Of a DNA stretch of 64,000 nucleotides, positions 54,802 through 64,000 are shown one piece after another (the stretch's first letter is position 1; the number at the start of each line of letters is the position of its first letter). A model generated the notes under the pieces. That model had not been told where the DNA came from, did not search any database, and worked only from the letters and a program-made list of their open reading frames with translations. The DNA comes from Ascaphus truei. Its lineage: Eukaryota > Chordata > Amphibia > Anura > Ascaphidae. A program made the translations under genes and the position numbers. The stretch is taken from contig CM071570.1 of assembly GCA_036426205.1 (NCBI GenBank), forward strand, positions 73,997,763 through 74,061,762. The letters are read 5' to 3'.

Positions 54802-54920
54802 TATATATATATATATATAGATATATCATATATAGTTAGATATATAGATATATATATATATATAAATCTATATATATATATATATCTATATAATATTATA
54901 TATATATATATATATTTTAA
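54802..54920. repeat. (TA)n microsatellite
   Basis: Imperfect TA runs with TATAGATA variants. Confidence 0.95.
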
Positions 54921-56150
54921 AAAAAATTTTATATAGCTTCTAGGCAGAACTGCTCCTCATTCTGTAACTTCTGTATTGCTGTTTGTCTTCCAATATAGTC
55001 TTCTATAAATCAGTTTACCATCTTTTGTGAAAGCCTCTGTAAATCCAACTAGCTGTCAGTTTCTCTTGCTTTGCTTCACAGTTGGTCTCCTAGTTTCTCT
55101 GTGCTTGCCCTTCATTCCTTGAAGCGTCTACCACAAGGTTAAAACGTTTTGTTTTCGTTTTTCCTTAAAAAAAAAAAAAAAGAAGAAGCAATCCAATACA
55201 TTCTTCTGGCTGAGAGCGCAACACAATTCACTCCTAGCCAGAAACCCGACTGCTTCTAGCAAATTCAGTGTCTTTATCTACAGTAGTGCTGCTCACCTGT
55301 TCATAAGACTCTACTCCAGTCACCTAGTGTCAATCTCATGCCTCTCTCGGCAATTCATGTCAACATGAATCGCATCCATAGAAATAAAAGGTATTTGAAG
55401 TACAGGGGACTATTCTAAATAATACTATTCCTACCATGCACGACACATACGTTGTTGACTATGGACTATATATAATAGGCATTGCACTGAGGTTCTCATT
55501 CTAAACTGCATGAGGTAGGAATGTAGATTTGAAAGGTAAGCAAATAGTATTGTACAAATGTGTAGAGCCATGATAAATGTTGCAGTGTAATCAGGAAAAG
55601 AGAATGCAAGCTTTCCTCCCCCTTTGATTCTTATTACCCCTTTTGAAGTACTGCTTTTGGGTACACGGCCAATTAATGCCTTGCAACCCTCCCCAGGGAT
55701 GAAAGGGATAGAGAAGGATCAGAGCCGGGATGGGTTTGCTTGATGTACCAATTTCACTAGCAATTATTTATTTTATTTATAAAATATTTTACTAGAAAAA
55801 AAGAAATAAATTCAGAGTTTCCTCTCGTTTTGAAGTATGTCCTGGGTACAAAATGACACATTTAAAAGCTAAAGATAACACCACATTCAATTTATTTTGT
55901 GACTGCTGCTAAAAGCAAACTGCAAAATGAAATTCTTGCATGTAGTCTTTGGAAATGAATGACAAATTGATTTCTGATTTGACAATGAAATTGCAATGCT
56001 CAACTTGAACATTGAATATGGAAAGAACTATACCAGTGCAGCAATATATTCATACTTCCCAACCATGTGTATAATGGCAACTCAAAGGATTTTTTGTATT
56101 TGTTGAAAACTGTTTACGTTTTCTACTTTATCCTTATGAATACATTCCAC
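54921..56150. other. Intergenic DNA; inverted LINE/SINE tail at 55770-55855
   Basis: 55770-55855 contains ATTTATAAAATATTTTACTA and CTCTCGTTTTGAAGTATGTC, the reverse complement of the 29370-type tail. Nothing else recognised. Confidence 0.55.
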
Positions 56151-56310
56151 AGAATGTGGAGGCTCCTTCATTTAACATGACAGTGACATGAGCACACAGG
56201 GCAATAGGAGATAAATACATTACAAACAGTGGGAATAGGTGCAACAGGTAAATGACAACGCAAGGCAAAGGGAGACCCTGCTCCAAAGAGCTTACAATCT
56301 AAGTATTAAT
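56150..56310. repeat. L2/CR1-type LINE 3' end
   Basis: ACATGACAGTGACATGAGCA ... GACCCTGCTCCAAAGAGCTT ACAATCTAAG is a standard L2/CR1 3' block. Confidence 0.6.
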
Positions 56311-56573
56311 GCAGTGTATTTCATACTCTAGTCTCGCCATGTTCATTCTCCTTAAAGCACACCATTGCATTGATTAATGATGTCAAATGGTCAGTTTTTA
56401 GGGGCCACAAACATATTCAGCATCTATAACCATATCAGTGCCAGAGAAGCCAGCAACCCATTGCTCTGCCCTCCAGCGTTAAATGGGTTAAAATAACAAA
56501 AAATAAGGATTTCCAAGCTCTATTAAGCAATATACATATATATACTGTATAGGAGGACATACGGAGAACTTAC

Positions 56574-56784
56574 CAGATTTGTCAGCCCAATGAGAGAAAG
56601 ATGAGCCAAACAGCATGATGCAGCCCATAAGACACATCTGCCCCAGGAGAAGCTCCTTCCTTTTCCTGCGAGTCTTGCTCCTCCGCTGCGTCCCAGTCTC
56701 CAGCATCCCTCTCTGGGCAGAGAACAGGCGCTGCTTTCCCTGAGTCAGACCATGCATGTTCCCCTTCTTCATTGTAATATCCAT
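56574..56784 (-). CDS. Putative first coding exon of an unidentified type II membrane or secreted protein
   Basis: The minus-strand ATG at 56784 opens MDITMKKGNMHGLTQGKQRL, then a basic stretch KTRRKRKELL, a hydrophobic segment LLGQMCLMGCIMLFGSSF (about residues 45-62, predicted signal anchor) and HWADKSG. The frame leaves the exon at a strong donor, AAATCTG|GTAAGT (56573/56574), after 70 codons plus 1 nt (phase 1). Two further in-frame ATGs follow within ten codons, so the start is uncertain. The 0.5 kb upstream looks like a 5' UTR, with CT/GA-rich stretches. A basic N-terminus followed by one hydrophobic helix would fit a Golgi enzyme or transmembrane ligand. I do not recognise the gene, and further exons would lie below 56574. 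Confidence 0.5.
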
Positions 56785-57300
56785 ATCCAACAGCACCCAC
56801 TTAACCAAGCTCTGCTTTTACACGGAGGGTAAAAAAAAAAACAACAACAGCAGCAGCTCTCTATCTACAGTATACTTTACAGAGAGTGCAGAAACTCAAC
56901 ACAACACAATCAATACCAAAATGAGAACACCGGCTTGCCACTTCTTCCCAAACTCCGGGTGCTGCGGCTGCTTCCTCAGCTGTTCTCTCTCGCTGGTCTA
57001 ATCCATGTTAAATGTGGCTGAGAAGGACCCCGGGTAGAGTTTGGTGTTTTTTTTGACGCCGAGCAGCAGGATGTGCCATTGATGTAGGGGGAGAAAAGAA
57101 AAAAAAGGCTCGCAGCAGCCCTAGCAAGAGAGGCTTGTTGTGTGGTTGCTGATCATATAGAGCAGAGACTGAGCACTGGATTAATTCACAGTGCAGCTGT
57201 CTGATCAAAGATCCCCTGGGAGAGAAACTCAGGGAGAGCGAGTTAGATAGGCGCACACACGGAAAACACAAGGAGGCAGAGAATGAGAGAGAGAGAGTGA
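56785..57300 (-). promoter_or_regulatory. Possible 5' UTR/promoter of the minus-strand gene
   Basis: Non-repetitive sequence upstream of the putative first exon, with a CCGGAGTTTGGGAAG-type GC segment and GA/CT tracts near 57270-57420. No TATA box was recognised at a convincing distance. Confidence 0.3.
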
Positions 57301-57599
57301 GGTTACTGGTGAAACTTTAGTCAGCAGCGAATCGGCTCCTAATTCCTCAGACCTCTCTTTCTCTCTCCGCCCTGTTTCTCTTCCCCACCCCCTTCCCAGG
57401 TTCATTTCTTTCTCTTCTTTTTTTTTTTTTTTTTGTGTGTGTGTGCAGATCTTATGAGGCACTGTTACCACAGGGACTGTGCAATCTGGATTAGATCTGT
57501 GTTACATATAACCCCAGCTAACTGGATGACTAACTGGCTCTTTGCCTTAACAAACTGGATCTTGCATTGTACATTGCAGTGTACATGAGAATTGTGCCA

Positions 57600-57760
57600 G
57601 GTAGTGTTAGGACCTGCAGATTGGGCATGCCGTGAAGTGGCTGCCAGTTTATAACCTTTTGGCCAAAGGGTTTAACTAAATGACCCTTTTACATGAGCAG
57701 ATAAGCACTGAGGTATTTGCACTATATGTTCTGTCATTTTGTATGATGCGTTGGCCTTTC
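57600..57760. repeat. Dispersed repeat, homologous to 37530-37690
   Basis: Shares TTAGGACCTGCAGATTGGGC and TTTTGGCCAAAGGGTTTAAC-type blocks with the other copy. Confidence 0.5.
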
Positions 57761-58014
57761 TGTTTTTGTTTGCATTGTACTGTATTTCTCGTGTTCCACT
57801 TTGACAAGGTACAGCACAATAGATGGGAGGAAATATTGTGATTGAGTGTTTCAGGTGAGCAGTACTGTGGGTATTTAAAGGAACCTGTCTCAGAAGTAGG
57901 AATAGTTGCGGAAACTTTACAGTTACTGCAGAAAACGTAATATATATTTTTTCTCATGATATATTGCAGTATTCTGTGCTTGAAGCTTTTCAGCCTGCAG
58001 TGCTTACAATATAA

Positions 58015-58110
58015 TTTTTAGTGCCTGAGACACACAGTGATAAAGTGATCTGGCCAAGGTCACAAGGTTTGCGACACTGGCATTCAGAATGGTTTCACCT
58101 ACTTAAAAGG
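58015..58110. repeat. L2/MIR-type core fragment
   Basis: GTGCCTGAGACACACAGTGA and GGCCAAGGTCACAAGG match 25097-25135. Confidence 0.6.
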
Positions 58111-58559
58111 CAGTCAATTACTATTAGACCGAACTTTAGTTGTGGGTCCGCGATTCCTAGCAAGACTGATTCCTGCTATTGTATAAAGTCTGTAACCAGC
58201 AACTACATGTATATACCCCCAAAACTCTCTTTGCCAGAGGTACCTGCAATGCAGAACAATATGTTTCAGGCCCCTCTGGCATCAAATAGTGGAAGGTGCA
58301 ATCCCACATAAGACCAAATCGAACACCTGTCTAATAGGTTACAATTGATGCCCGTACGTACACCAAATTGCAACATATTCAGTCGCGGTAGGATTTAAGG
58401 GTGCTTCAGAATGACGAAAGCTGGTACTGCATATGTATTAAAGAAATAATGTTATAATTCATACATATTGGCTTCACTATTGTGCATTTTTTTATTTCTT
58501 GCTTTATACATGCTTTCCACGTGAACATCTGCTCTCCCCTTTTTTCGGAAGAAATTTGA

Positions 58560-59200
58560 ACTCCTGATTGCAAGGGATTTAAAAGGCAGTAAGCCGCTTG
58601 CCAGAACGGAGTCTTATCCCAACTTGCAATAACGGTATGATTCCCCAGGCTGGCAAGGACTGGCTGGGATGCACACCCAGCACTGAAAGCTCCAATAAGC
58701 TGAACAAGCTTGCAAACACACAGGGAGTGCCTGTGGAGAACCTATGTCACAGGAGACCAGGTTATCAGAGCCACGCCGGGTAGAAAAAACGTTTCAGCTG
58801 GAAATTTGAAATAGCCAAGGGACATGCACAAGCCTGCCACATCTCCCCCAAGCTATCCCAATGCCACCCACTGGGCAGGCGCCCACAGGTTTGGCAGAAC
58901 AAGTGGCATCCCGGAGGACTGCCATTGATCTCCGGACCTAGTACTCCGCCTTTCCCTGCTACCCAAATGCCGTTCACACCTCTGGGCATCCTCCGGCTGC
59001 TTTGAACTCCGATGTTCAGCAGACATACCGGCGCCTATGGGTTTACACAGGCTGCCTATTTTGACATGGGTTCTGAATGTCTAAACATATTAAAATACAC
59101 TTTAATAAACTCTGAGTCTTGGGGAATCCCCTCAGCTATGTGGGACTTTAGGTGAGGATCTTGCAGTTGAAAACAAGGAGTCTGGAAGACACTGTGTGGC
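58560..59200 (+). mobile_element. LTR-like block with AATAAA
   Basis: CpG-containing, C-rich sequence with TTTAATAAACTCTGAG at about 59100. Resembles an LTR in composition. Boundaries unresolved. Confidence 0.3.
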
Positions 59201-59248
59201 CCCAGTGTAACTCACCCTGGGTACCCAAAAATAGTGCAAGTAAGCCGG

Positions 59249-60307
59249 TGTTAGGATTGGGCTTAGGCCCCGCGATGCATTGCGCAACATCACGGATGGC
59301 GTGCATCAGCCGCAACCGGCATGCAGACGCCGCACCACCTGGAGGAGAGACGCACCAAGTCCGGATTCCAGGTCCCGCGCCGCCACAGTAAAACAACGGC
59401 TTACTCCATCAGCTGCTCCATACCTTTAGTGCATCCCTCTACAGCCTATCAAAGGACATCTTACATCTAACTACTGATTGCCCACACCCTCCTGCTGCTT
59501 CTCCATTGGCTGCTTGTGCTTTATATGCTCTGGCAAACTGGCTGAGCATAAATCCTGTTTACGTATTGTTTGCTTACCTCAAAGCTTCCTGCTGCCCTGC
59601 CTATTTTTGTTTTGCTTCCTATTTTTGACTAAAACTTGTACCTGGACCTCTACCTTCTCTGACTCCTTGACCACGGATACAGATAACGACGATTCTACTC
59701 TCTTTCCCCTTGACCATGGCTCCGGATTACGACAACGCTACATGCTCCATACCTAGACCACGGCGAGTATTACTACCACCAAGACCTCTCCTATCCTGAC
59801 TCGGCTACTCGACCAATACTCTGCACTCCGGACGCGGTCACGCGGTTATAGGTCGGTGACTACTACTGATGCAGCGGCCGTTATTCGAACAAATCACGGC
59901 GCCAATTTTGAGTTATCTGCTGTTCCCCACGCAGCATGAATGCGGCCAATCGCCCCAGGCACCTGCGCTTATCGCGGATGTTTTATTTGAATTTCATGGA
60001 TTCTGTTTCTTTGTTTGCAATAAAATTGATGAATTGTAATGTGTACAGTACTGTGCTACTGTGCTGCTGTGTCAATTTCATGTTTTTAAAAGCCAGAACA
60101 CTAAAACGTTTTTCTGCACTCGCCGCGCTCACATCTTAGTGCGGGAAGGCTGGAATTTATCCCGCAGTTTCAAATCGGGATTCCGATGTACATGACGCGT
60201 GAAGTGCTCGAATAACGGCCGCTGCATCAGTAACATCCCCACCTCAAACTCGCGGTCTCGTCCAGTTTGTGGTGAGCGCACGTTGCAGTATGCTCAGCCC
60301 TAAAAAC
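59249..60307 (+). mobile_element. Ty3/gypsy LTR and leader (with nested MITE)
   Basis: Starts TGTTAGGATTGGGCTTAGG. It contains a possible TATA box (CTTTATATGC, about 59518) and C-rich leader sequence (CTTGACCACGG, ACTCCGGA), and ends CCTCAAACTCGCGGTCTCGT before gag. The exact LTR/leader boundary is not resolved. The LTR near 400-1313 shares its 3' part. Confidence 0.7.
59866..60230. mobile_element. TA-flanked MITE (CWGATGCAGCGGCC family), copy 2, nested in gypsy
   Basis: Termini CTGATGCAGCGGCCGTTATT and its complement ending GCCGCTGCATCAG, with TA at 59864-59865 and 60231-60232. It is 365 bp, homologous to 11243-11603 throughout (GAATTGTAATGTGTACAGTA and AAAAGCCAGAACACTAAAA are shared). It is inserted in the gypsy LTR/leader, so it is younger than that copy. 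Confidence 0.9.
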
Positions 60308-60901
60308 ATGGACCCTGCTGAGGTGGGTCGACTTTTGAACGACCATGCCAGCATGTTTAAGAAGCTGGAAAAATATTTGGCACAAAATGACCAACGTAGG
60401 GAACTACTCCAATGCTCGGTTCAAGCCATTACTGACCAGACCCAACCTGGCTCCTCTCACTCTGCATCCCCAGCGACTCCTGCCCCAACACCCATCCCTA
60501 TGACCGCAGCTTCGAAAACACGACTACCTACTCCAAACCGCTATGGCGGCGACCATCTTGGCTGTCGCGTTTTTTTGAACCAATATTCTATTTACTTTGA
60601 GCTAATGCCCTCTCGATTTCTGTCTCAGCAGTCTACGTGGCGTACATTGTCTTTGCTAATGGATGACGCTTTGTCATGGGCTTCACCCATCCGGGAGCAG
60701 AGGCCGTATCTCAGCAGTGACATCACATGCTTCACTAAAGAATTTCACAGGCTATTCGATACCCTTGGACGCAAGGTAACTGTTGCCTCTTCTCTTTTAA
60801 ATATTTCTCAAGGCAACTACCCTGTGGCCCGGTACGCAGTCGAATTTCGGACCATAGCTGTCGAGACCGGCTGGAATGATGAGGTCTTGACTGAAACATA
60901 A
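60308..60901 (+). pseudogene. gag: Ty3/gypsy gag, 3'-truncated
   Basis: Structural protein of a vertebrate Ty3/gypsy retrotransposon. The ATG at 60308 starts MDPAEVGRLLNDHASMFKKL, a helical N-terminus. A Pro/Thr/Ser-rich linker is followed by the retrotransposon gag capsid domain: TPNRYGGDHLGCRVFLNQYS, FELMPSRF, TWRTLSLLMDDALSWASPI, FTKEFHRLFDTLGRK, YAVEFRTIAVETGWNDEVL. The frame ends after about 197 codons, where a 42-bp minisatellite begins, so the nucleocapsid zinc knuckle and all of pol are absent. No internal stop is seen in the preserved part. The family also gave rise to domesticated PEG10/RTL-type genes, but this copy still sits next to an LTR. Confidence 0.85.
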
Positions 60902-61118
60902 TGCTTGTGGCATGGGAGGAGAAAGGAATCAGAGAAGCCATATGCTTGGGGGGCAAGAGGGAGAAAGGGATTAGAGAGGCCTCGTGTTTCTGGGAGTGAG
61001 TGGAGAAAGGGATCAAAGAAGTGTGATGCTTGAGTAGGTGGGGAAGAAGGGTCCAAAAAAGCCTAATGTTTGAGGAGCGGGCAGGGGGAGTAATGGATTG
61101 TAGAAGCCTGGTTGATTG
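60900..61118. repeat. Minisatellite, unit about 42 bp, five degenerate copies
   Basis: Units begin ATGCTTG or (A/G)TGTTT and share a GGAGAAAGGGAT(C/T)A core. They start near 60900, 60942, 60984, 61026 and 61066. Because 42 is a multiple of 3, the minus strand is open across it and encodes a 14-residue repeat (LIPFSLLPPKHMAS-like). Confidence 0.8.
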
Positions 61119-61123
61119 GGGCT

Positions 61124-61300
61124 TGTAAGAGATGTGTGCAGAGGTATATTTATTGGAGACCGATTAGGGTGAAATGAAATCCCGGCTTTATTGCACCTGT
61201 TCCTTTAACAAGGCAAAACATTAAAAATAAACAAAATAAAGACCTATCCCGCTGTGGAGAATATCTAAACCTTTACTCCAGCCCTCTCTAACTGGGTGGG
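61124..61300 (-). repeat. Dispersed repeat flanking the coiled-coil ORF, left copy
   Basis: TGTAAGAGATGTGTGCAGAG through GGGTGGGTAG, closely related to 63667-63850 and distantly to 6560-6760. A minus-strand AATAAAGCC signal lies near 61182. It could be the 3' LTR or 3' UTR of the coiled-coil unit. Confidence 0.8.
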
Positions 61301-61303
61301 TAG

Positions 61304-63342
61304 TTAAGCTTGTACTTCTTTAGCAGTCTGCAGATTTTCTTCCTGCAGAGTTTGCTGCTTCTCCTCGGCATTCTGGAGGCGCGTACGCAGACCTTGCAGT
61401 TGATTCTGCAGTAGGTGCTCTGCTTGTGTGCCTTGCTCCAATGCTTTGAACTTTTCATCTTCCAATAGTCTATTCCTTTTTTCTAGTTCATGAAGCTTTC
61501 TATTCATTTCACTGACATGGTCAGTCAAATCAGAATGTACCTCTTTCAGCTTTGTATTTTCTCTTTTAACAGTCTCCGTAATATTTAGGGTCTCCTTGTA
61601 GTCCTCCTTCCGTTTACGCACATCTGAGTTGAGACTCCCGGTCTCCTGGCATAAGACTTCTATCTCTAGGTTGAGGATATGAAGCTCCTTTTGAGAGACT
61701 TTAAGATCCATAAAAGACTGTAGATGGCTTTTTGAGAGATCTCCAGCTCCTCAGCGAGACTGCAAAGTTCCTATTTAGAGACTTCCAGTTTTATGCGGCA
61801 ACTGCTGATCTCTTGGTGTGAGGCAACCCGCTCTATGCGGAGAGTATAAACCTCGTTCTGTGATATGTCCACCTCTGTGCGGGTACTGTTGACCTCCTGG
61901 TGTGAGGCATTCAGTTCTATGCGGAGAGTATGAACCTCATTCTCAGAGACTTCCACCTCTCTGTGGCAATTCTGAACCTCTTGCTGAGAGAGACTAAGCT
62001 CTTTCAATGGCTCCACATACTTCTGTTTCAGATTAGCAATCATTCTATCAGATTGGCTCTGCTTTTCATCCATGGCGGAAATAATATTTGCTGTCTTCAG
62101 CTCAGTCATCCGGTTCTCTAAATCCCTACGTAAGCGATGATCTATGTTCATCACTGTCCCATAGTCAAAGGTGATTGAGAACAGATCACTCTGTAGCTTG
62201 GCATTAGATTCTATCTCCTGTTTCAGTCGTTTACAGAGCAGATCACAGTTATGCCTGGCAGCCTGCAGTGCATCTTCAGGGCTGGTCAAGGGATCGTCTC
62301 TCACTGGTTCCGGCTCCGCTTCCCTGGTATGGTCGGTTGAGGATTCCTCACTGTTGGCACCAGACAGCCACTTCTTTGGGTTACGTGACTTCTGCCTTGG
62401 GCCCTCTGGATATTCTATCATCCGCGTGATGAAACCTCCTTTTTCTGCAGGCTGCAGGGCATCTAGGACCCCCTTTTTCTCCGCGAGATCTGTGGACGTG
62501 TCTGTTCCTTCCACGGTAAGTGAAGCACCGCTTTTCTTTTTCCGCCTTTTTGTTTTGGATGACTCCGTCCCATCAGGGATACTGGGGTCTCCATCTTTAT
62601 TTGAAACTTCAGCAGCTTCACTGTATCCGCTAGGCTTTTCTTGCAGTTGTGTTAGCTGGCAGGAATATTCGGGGTCATAAAGACCTGTTTGTTCGGTGTG
62701 TACCGAGCTTAGGCACCTCCACCATTCTTGGGGTGTTTTGTGGGTGTGACTAGGTTTGGGTTCCCCATAACAGATATCTTTATCCATATCCTCATAGGAC
62801 CGGAAGGGCCACTCTTCCGCGGGGTAGGATTCATTACAGGAACACCGCATCTTGTCCTCCCTTTTGGTGCTATCATGTGTATTCTTCTTCCTGACCTCGG
62901 GAGGCGCCACTGAAGCTATTTTCACTGTATTTGCAAGAACCCCAGCTGGTAGTCCTACAGGTGGGCAGACTTTGCTTGCAGAGTTTGTAGCTCTCAAAGG
63001 CATCCCTGTAGACTTTTTCTTCTTCTTTACTTTTGCAGATTCTGAGACATCAGGAGTCCTGAGCACACATTCTTTCTCATTAGTGATACTGGATGTGCAC
63101 TTGCTAAAAAAAAACTTCTGCATTTTCCTCATGACCACAGCTTGCTGCTCCAGTTCCTTGGCACGTTGATAAAAATATTCCTCTGGCTGCTGCCCTTTTT
63201 CTGGAGCCACATAGGGATCATCCTCATCATCTGAATAGGGCCTGGAGGGACACTACTCCATGTGGCTTGGGTCTTTACACCAGGAATACATTTTCTTCCC
63301 CATTCTTGCAGAGTCTGTATTTGACTTCAGATGGACAGCCAT
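61304..63342 (-). pseudogene. Intronless coiled-coil ORF, degraded
   Basis: The minus-strand reading likely starts at the ATG at 63342 (MAVHLKSNTDSARMGKKMYS). A TAG at 63253-63255 follows, then the frame runs 479 codons (YFYQRAKELEQQAVVMRKMQ, a Lys-rich basic region, CSCNESYPAEEWPFRSYEDM) into a long heptad-rich region. This has near-repeats of about 28 residues: EVEVSENEVHTLRIELNASH, EVDISQNEVYTLRIERVASH. It is broken by a TAG near 61771 and a frameshift near 61715, then continues (MDLKVSQKELHILNLEIEVL ... LEKRNRLLEDEKFKALEQGT) to a stop at 61304. About 675 residues in total, with the C-terminal half predicted coiled coil. No homologue recognised. Either a retro-copied host gene or the ORF of an unclassified repeat unit. 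Confidence 0.6.
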
Positions 63343-63666
63343 TTTAAAATCCCATGTTTTTTTTCTTTTTCTTCACAAGTGGTGGGGTAGACTCTACCCC
63401 ACAGCATCAGTCCCTTGTATGGGTCACCGTCTGTCACAGTGCTCCCAGTCAAATTGTGGCATTGTGGCTTTCTCCAGTGCCGTGTAGTTTTCCTGCCTGG
63501 ATGTGTAGCCCTTTAATTCTGGTCACTTCTTCACGTGATTCTTTGTTTTGTTGCTCAGGCTGTTTGAAGGAACTGTATGCAGGCAAAAGCACAAAAAATT
63601 CACAGGCAGTGTCCGGGGCCCCTTTGAAATTCAAGGGCCACCTCTCACCCCCCTACTGACAGCATA

Positions 63667-63863
63667 TGTAAGAGATGTGTGCAGGGGTATATTTGGATAA
63701 TGGAGACCGATTAGGGTTAAATTAAATCCTGGCTTTATTGTGCCTGTTTCTTTAACAAGGTAAAACATTCAAAATAAAGGCCTACTCCGCTTTGGAGAAA
63801 ATCTAAACCTTTACTCAGCCTTCTAAACGGGGTGGGTAGCTTTGCAGATTAACACCCCAAACA
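63667..63863 (-). repeat. Dispersed repeat flanking the coiled-coil ORF, right copy
   Basis: Runs from TGTAAGAGATGTGTGCAGGG to CACCCCAAACA; both ends fit a TG...CA terminus. It shares CCGATTAGGGT, CTTTATTG.(A/G)CCTGTT and CTAAACCTTTACTC with 61124-61300. A (TA)n run follows at 63864-63930. Confidence 0.8.
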
Positions 63864-64000
63864 TATATATAATATATATATATAATATCTTTTATTATAT
63901 TATATACTATATTATATATATACATACATATATATAGTGTGCTATGGAAATGTCTGTGTCTTGTCCCCTTGCCTTGCTGTCAGAATACAGTCCTTCTGTG

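Overview
This window looks like vertebrate nuclear DNA, most likely an amphibian (frog-type) genome. Evidence for a vertebrate: one spliced exon matches AIPL1, a photoreceptor co-chaperone gene, with the length and phase expected for exon 2 of that gene. The amphibian placement is an inference from the repeat mix: Tc1, hAT, L2, L1/Tx1, Ty3/gypsy, BEL/Pao and Penelope elements together in AT-rich intergenic DNA. No operons, CRISPR arrays, rRNA genes or phage genes were recognised. Nearly all long reading frames belong to transposable elements, and almost all are broken.

Layout. 0-2.2 kb: the 3' end of an L1/Tx1-type LINE split by a Ty3/gypsy-like LTR. 3.8-12.8 kb: small DNA transposons (hAT MITEs, TA-flanked MITEs, a pogo-like MITE) and two solo LTRs of one family, each with a clean 4-bp target duplication. 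12.9-29.6 kb: a nested stack. Tc1 copy 1 (plus strand) is split by Tc1 copy 2 (minus strand), and copy 2 is split by a BEL/Pao retrotransposon at a 5-bp target duplication. The BEL unit is a partial tandem: LTR, leader and truncated gag, an LTR remnant, then leader, gag, protease, RT, RNase H and integrase, and LTR. A 2.7-kb block carrying AIPL1 exon 2 lies between the full 5' LTR and a 47-bp duplicate of that LTR's terminus. 30-33 kb: more hAT, pogo-like and Tc1 relics, a GC-rich MITE and an LTR-like block. 34-39.5 kb: an L2-type LINE broken up by several insertions. 40-48.5 kb: further hAT copies, tandem and inverted repeats, and a Penelope-like element with a GIY-YIG endonuclease end. 49-55 kb: low-complexity CA, G-rich and AT tracts. 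56.5-57.3 kb: a plausible first coding exon of a minus-strand host gene that I could not identify. 59-64 kb: a Ty3/gypsy LTR and gag carrying a nested MITE, a 42-bp minisatellite, and a degraded intronless coiled-coil ORF flanked by copies of one repeat.

The most unusual structure is the AIPL1 exon inside the BEL/Tc1 nest. The retrotransposon TSD pairs the sequence left of 14155 with the sequence right of 27529, so the exon block lies inside what was one insertion. This points to gene-fragment duplication, gene conversion or template switching into a retroelement, or to an assembly join. Long reads across the two junctions would decide.
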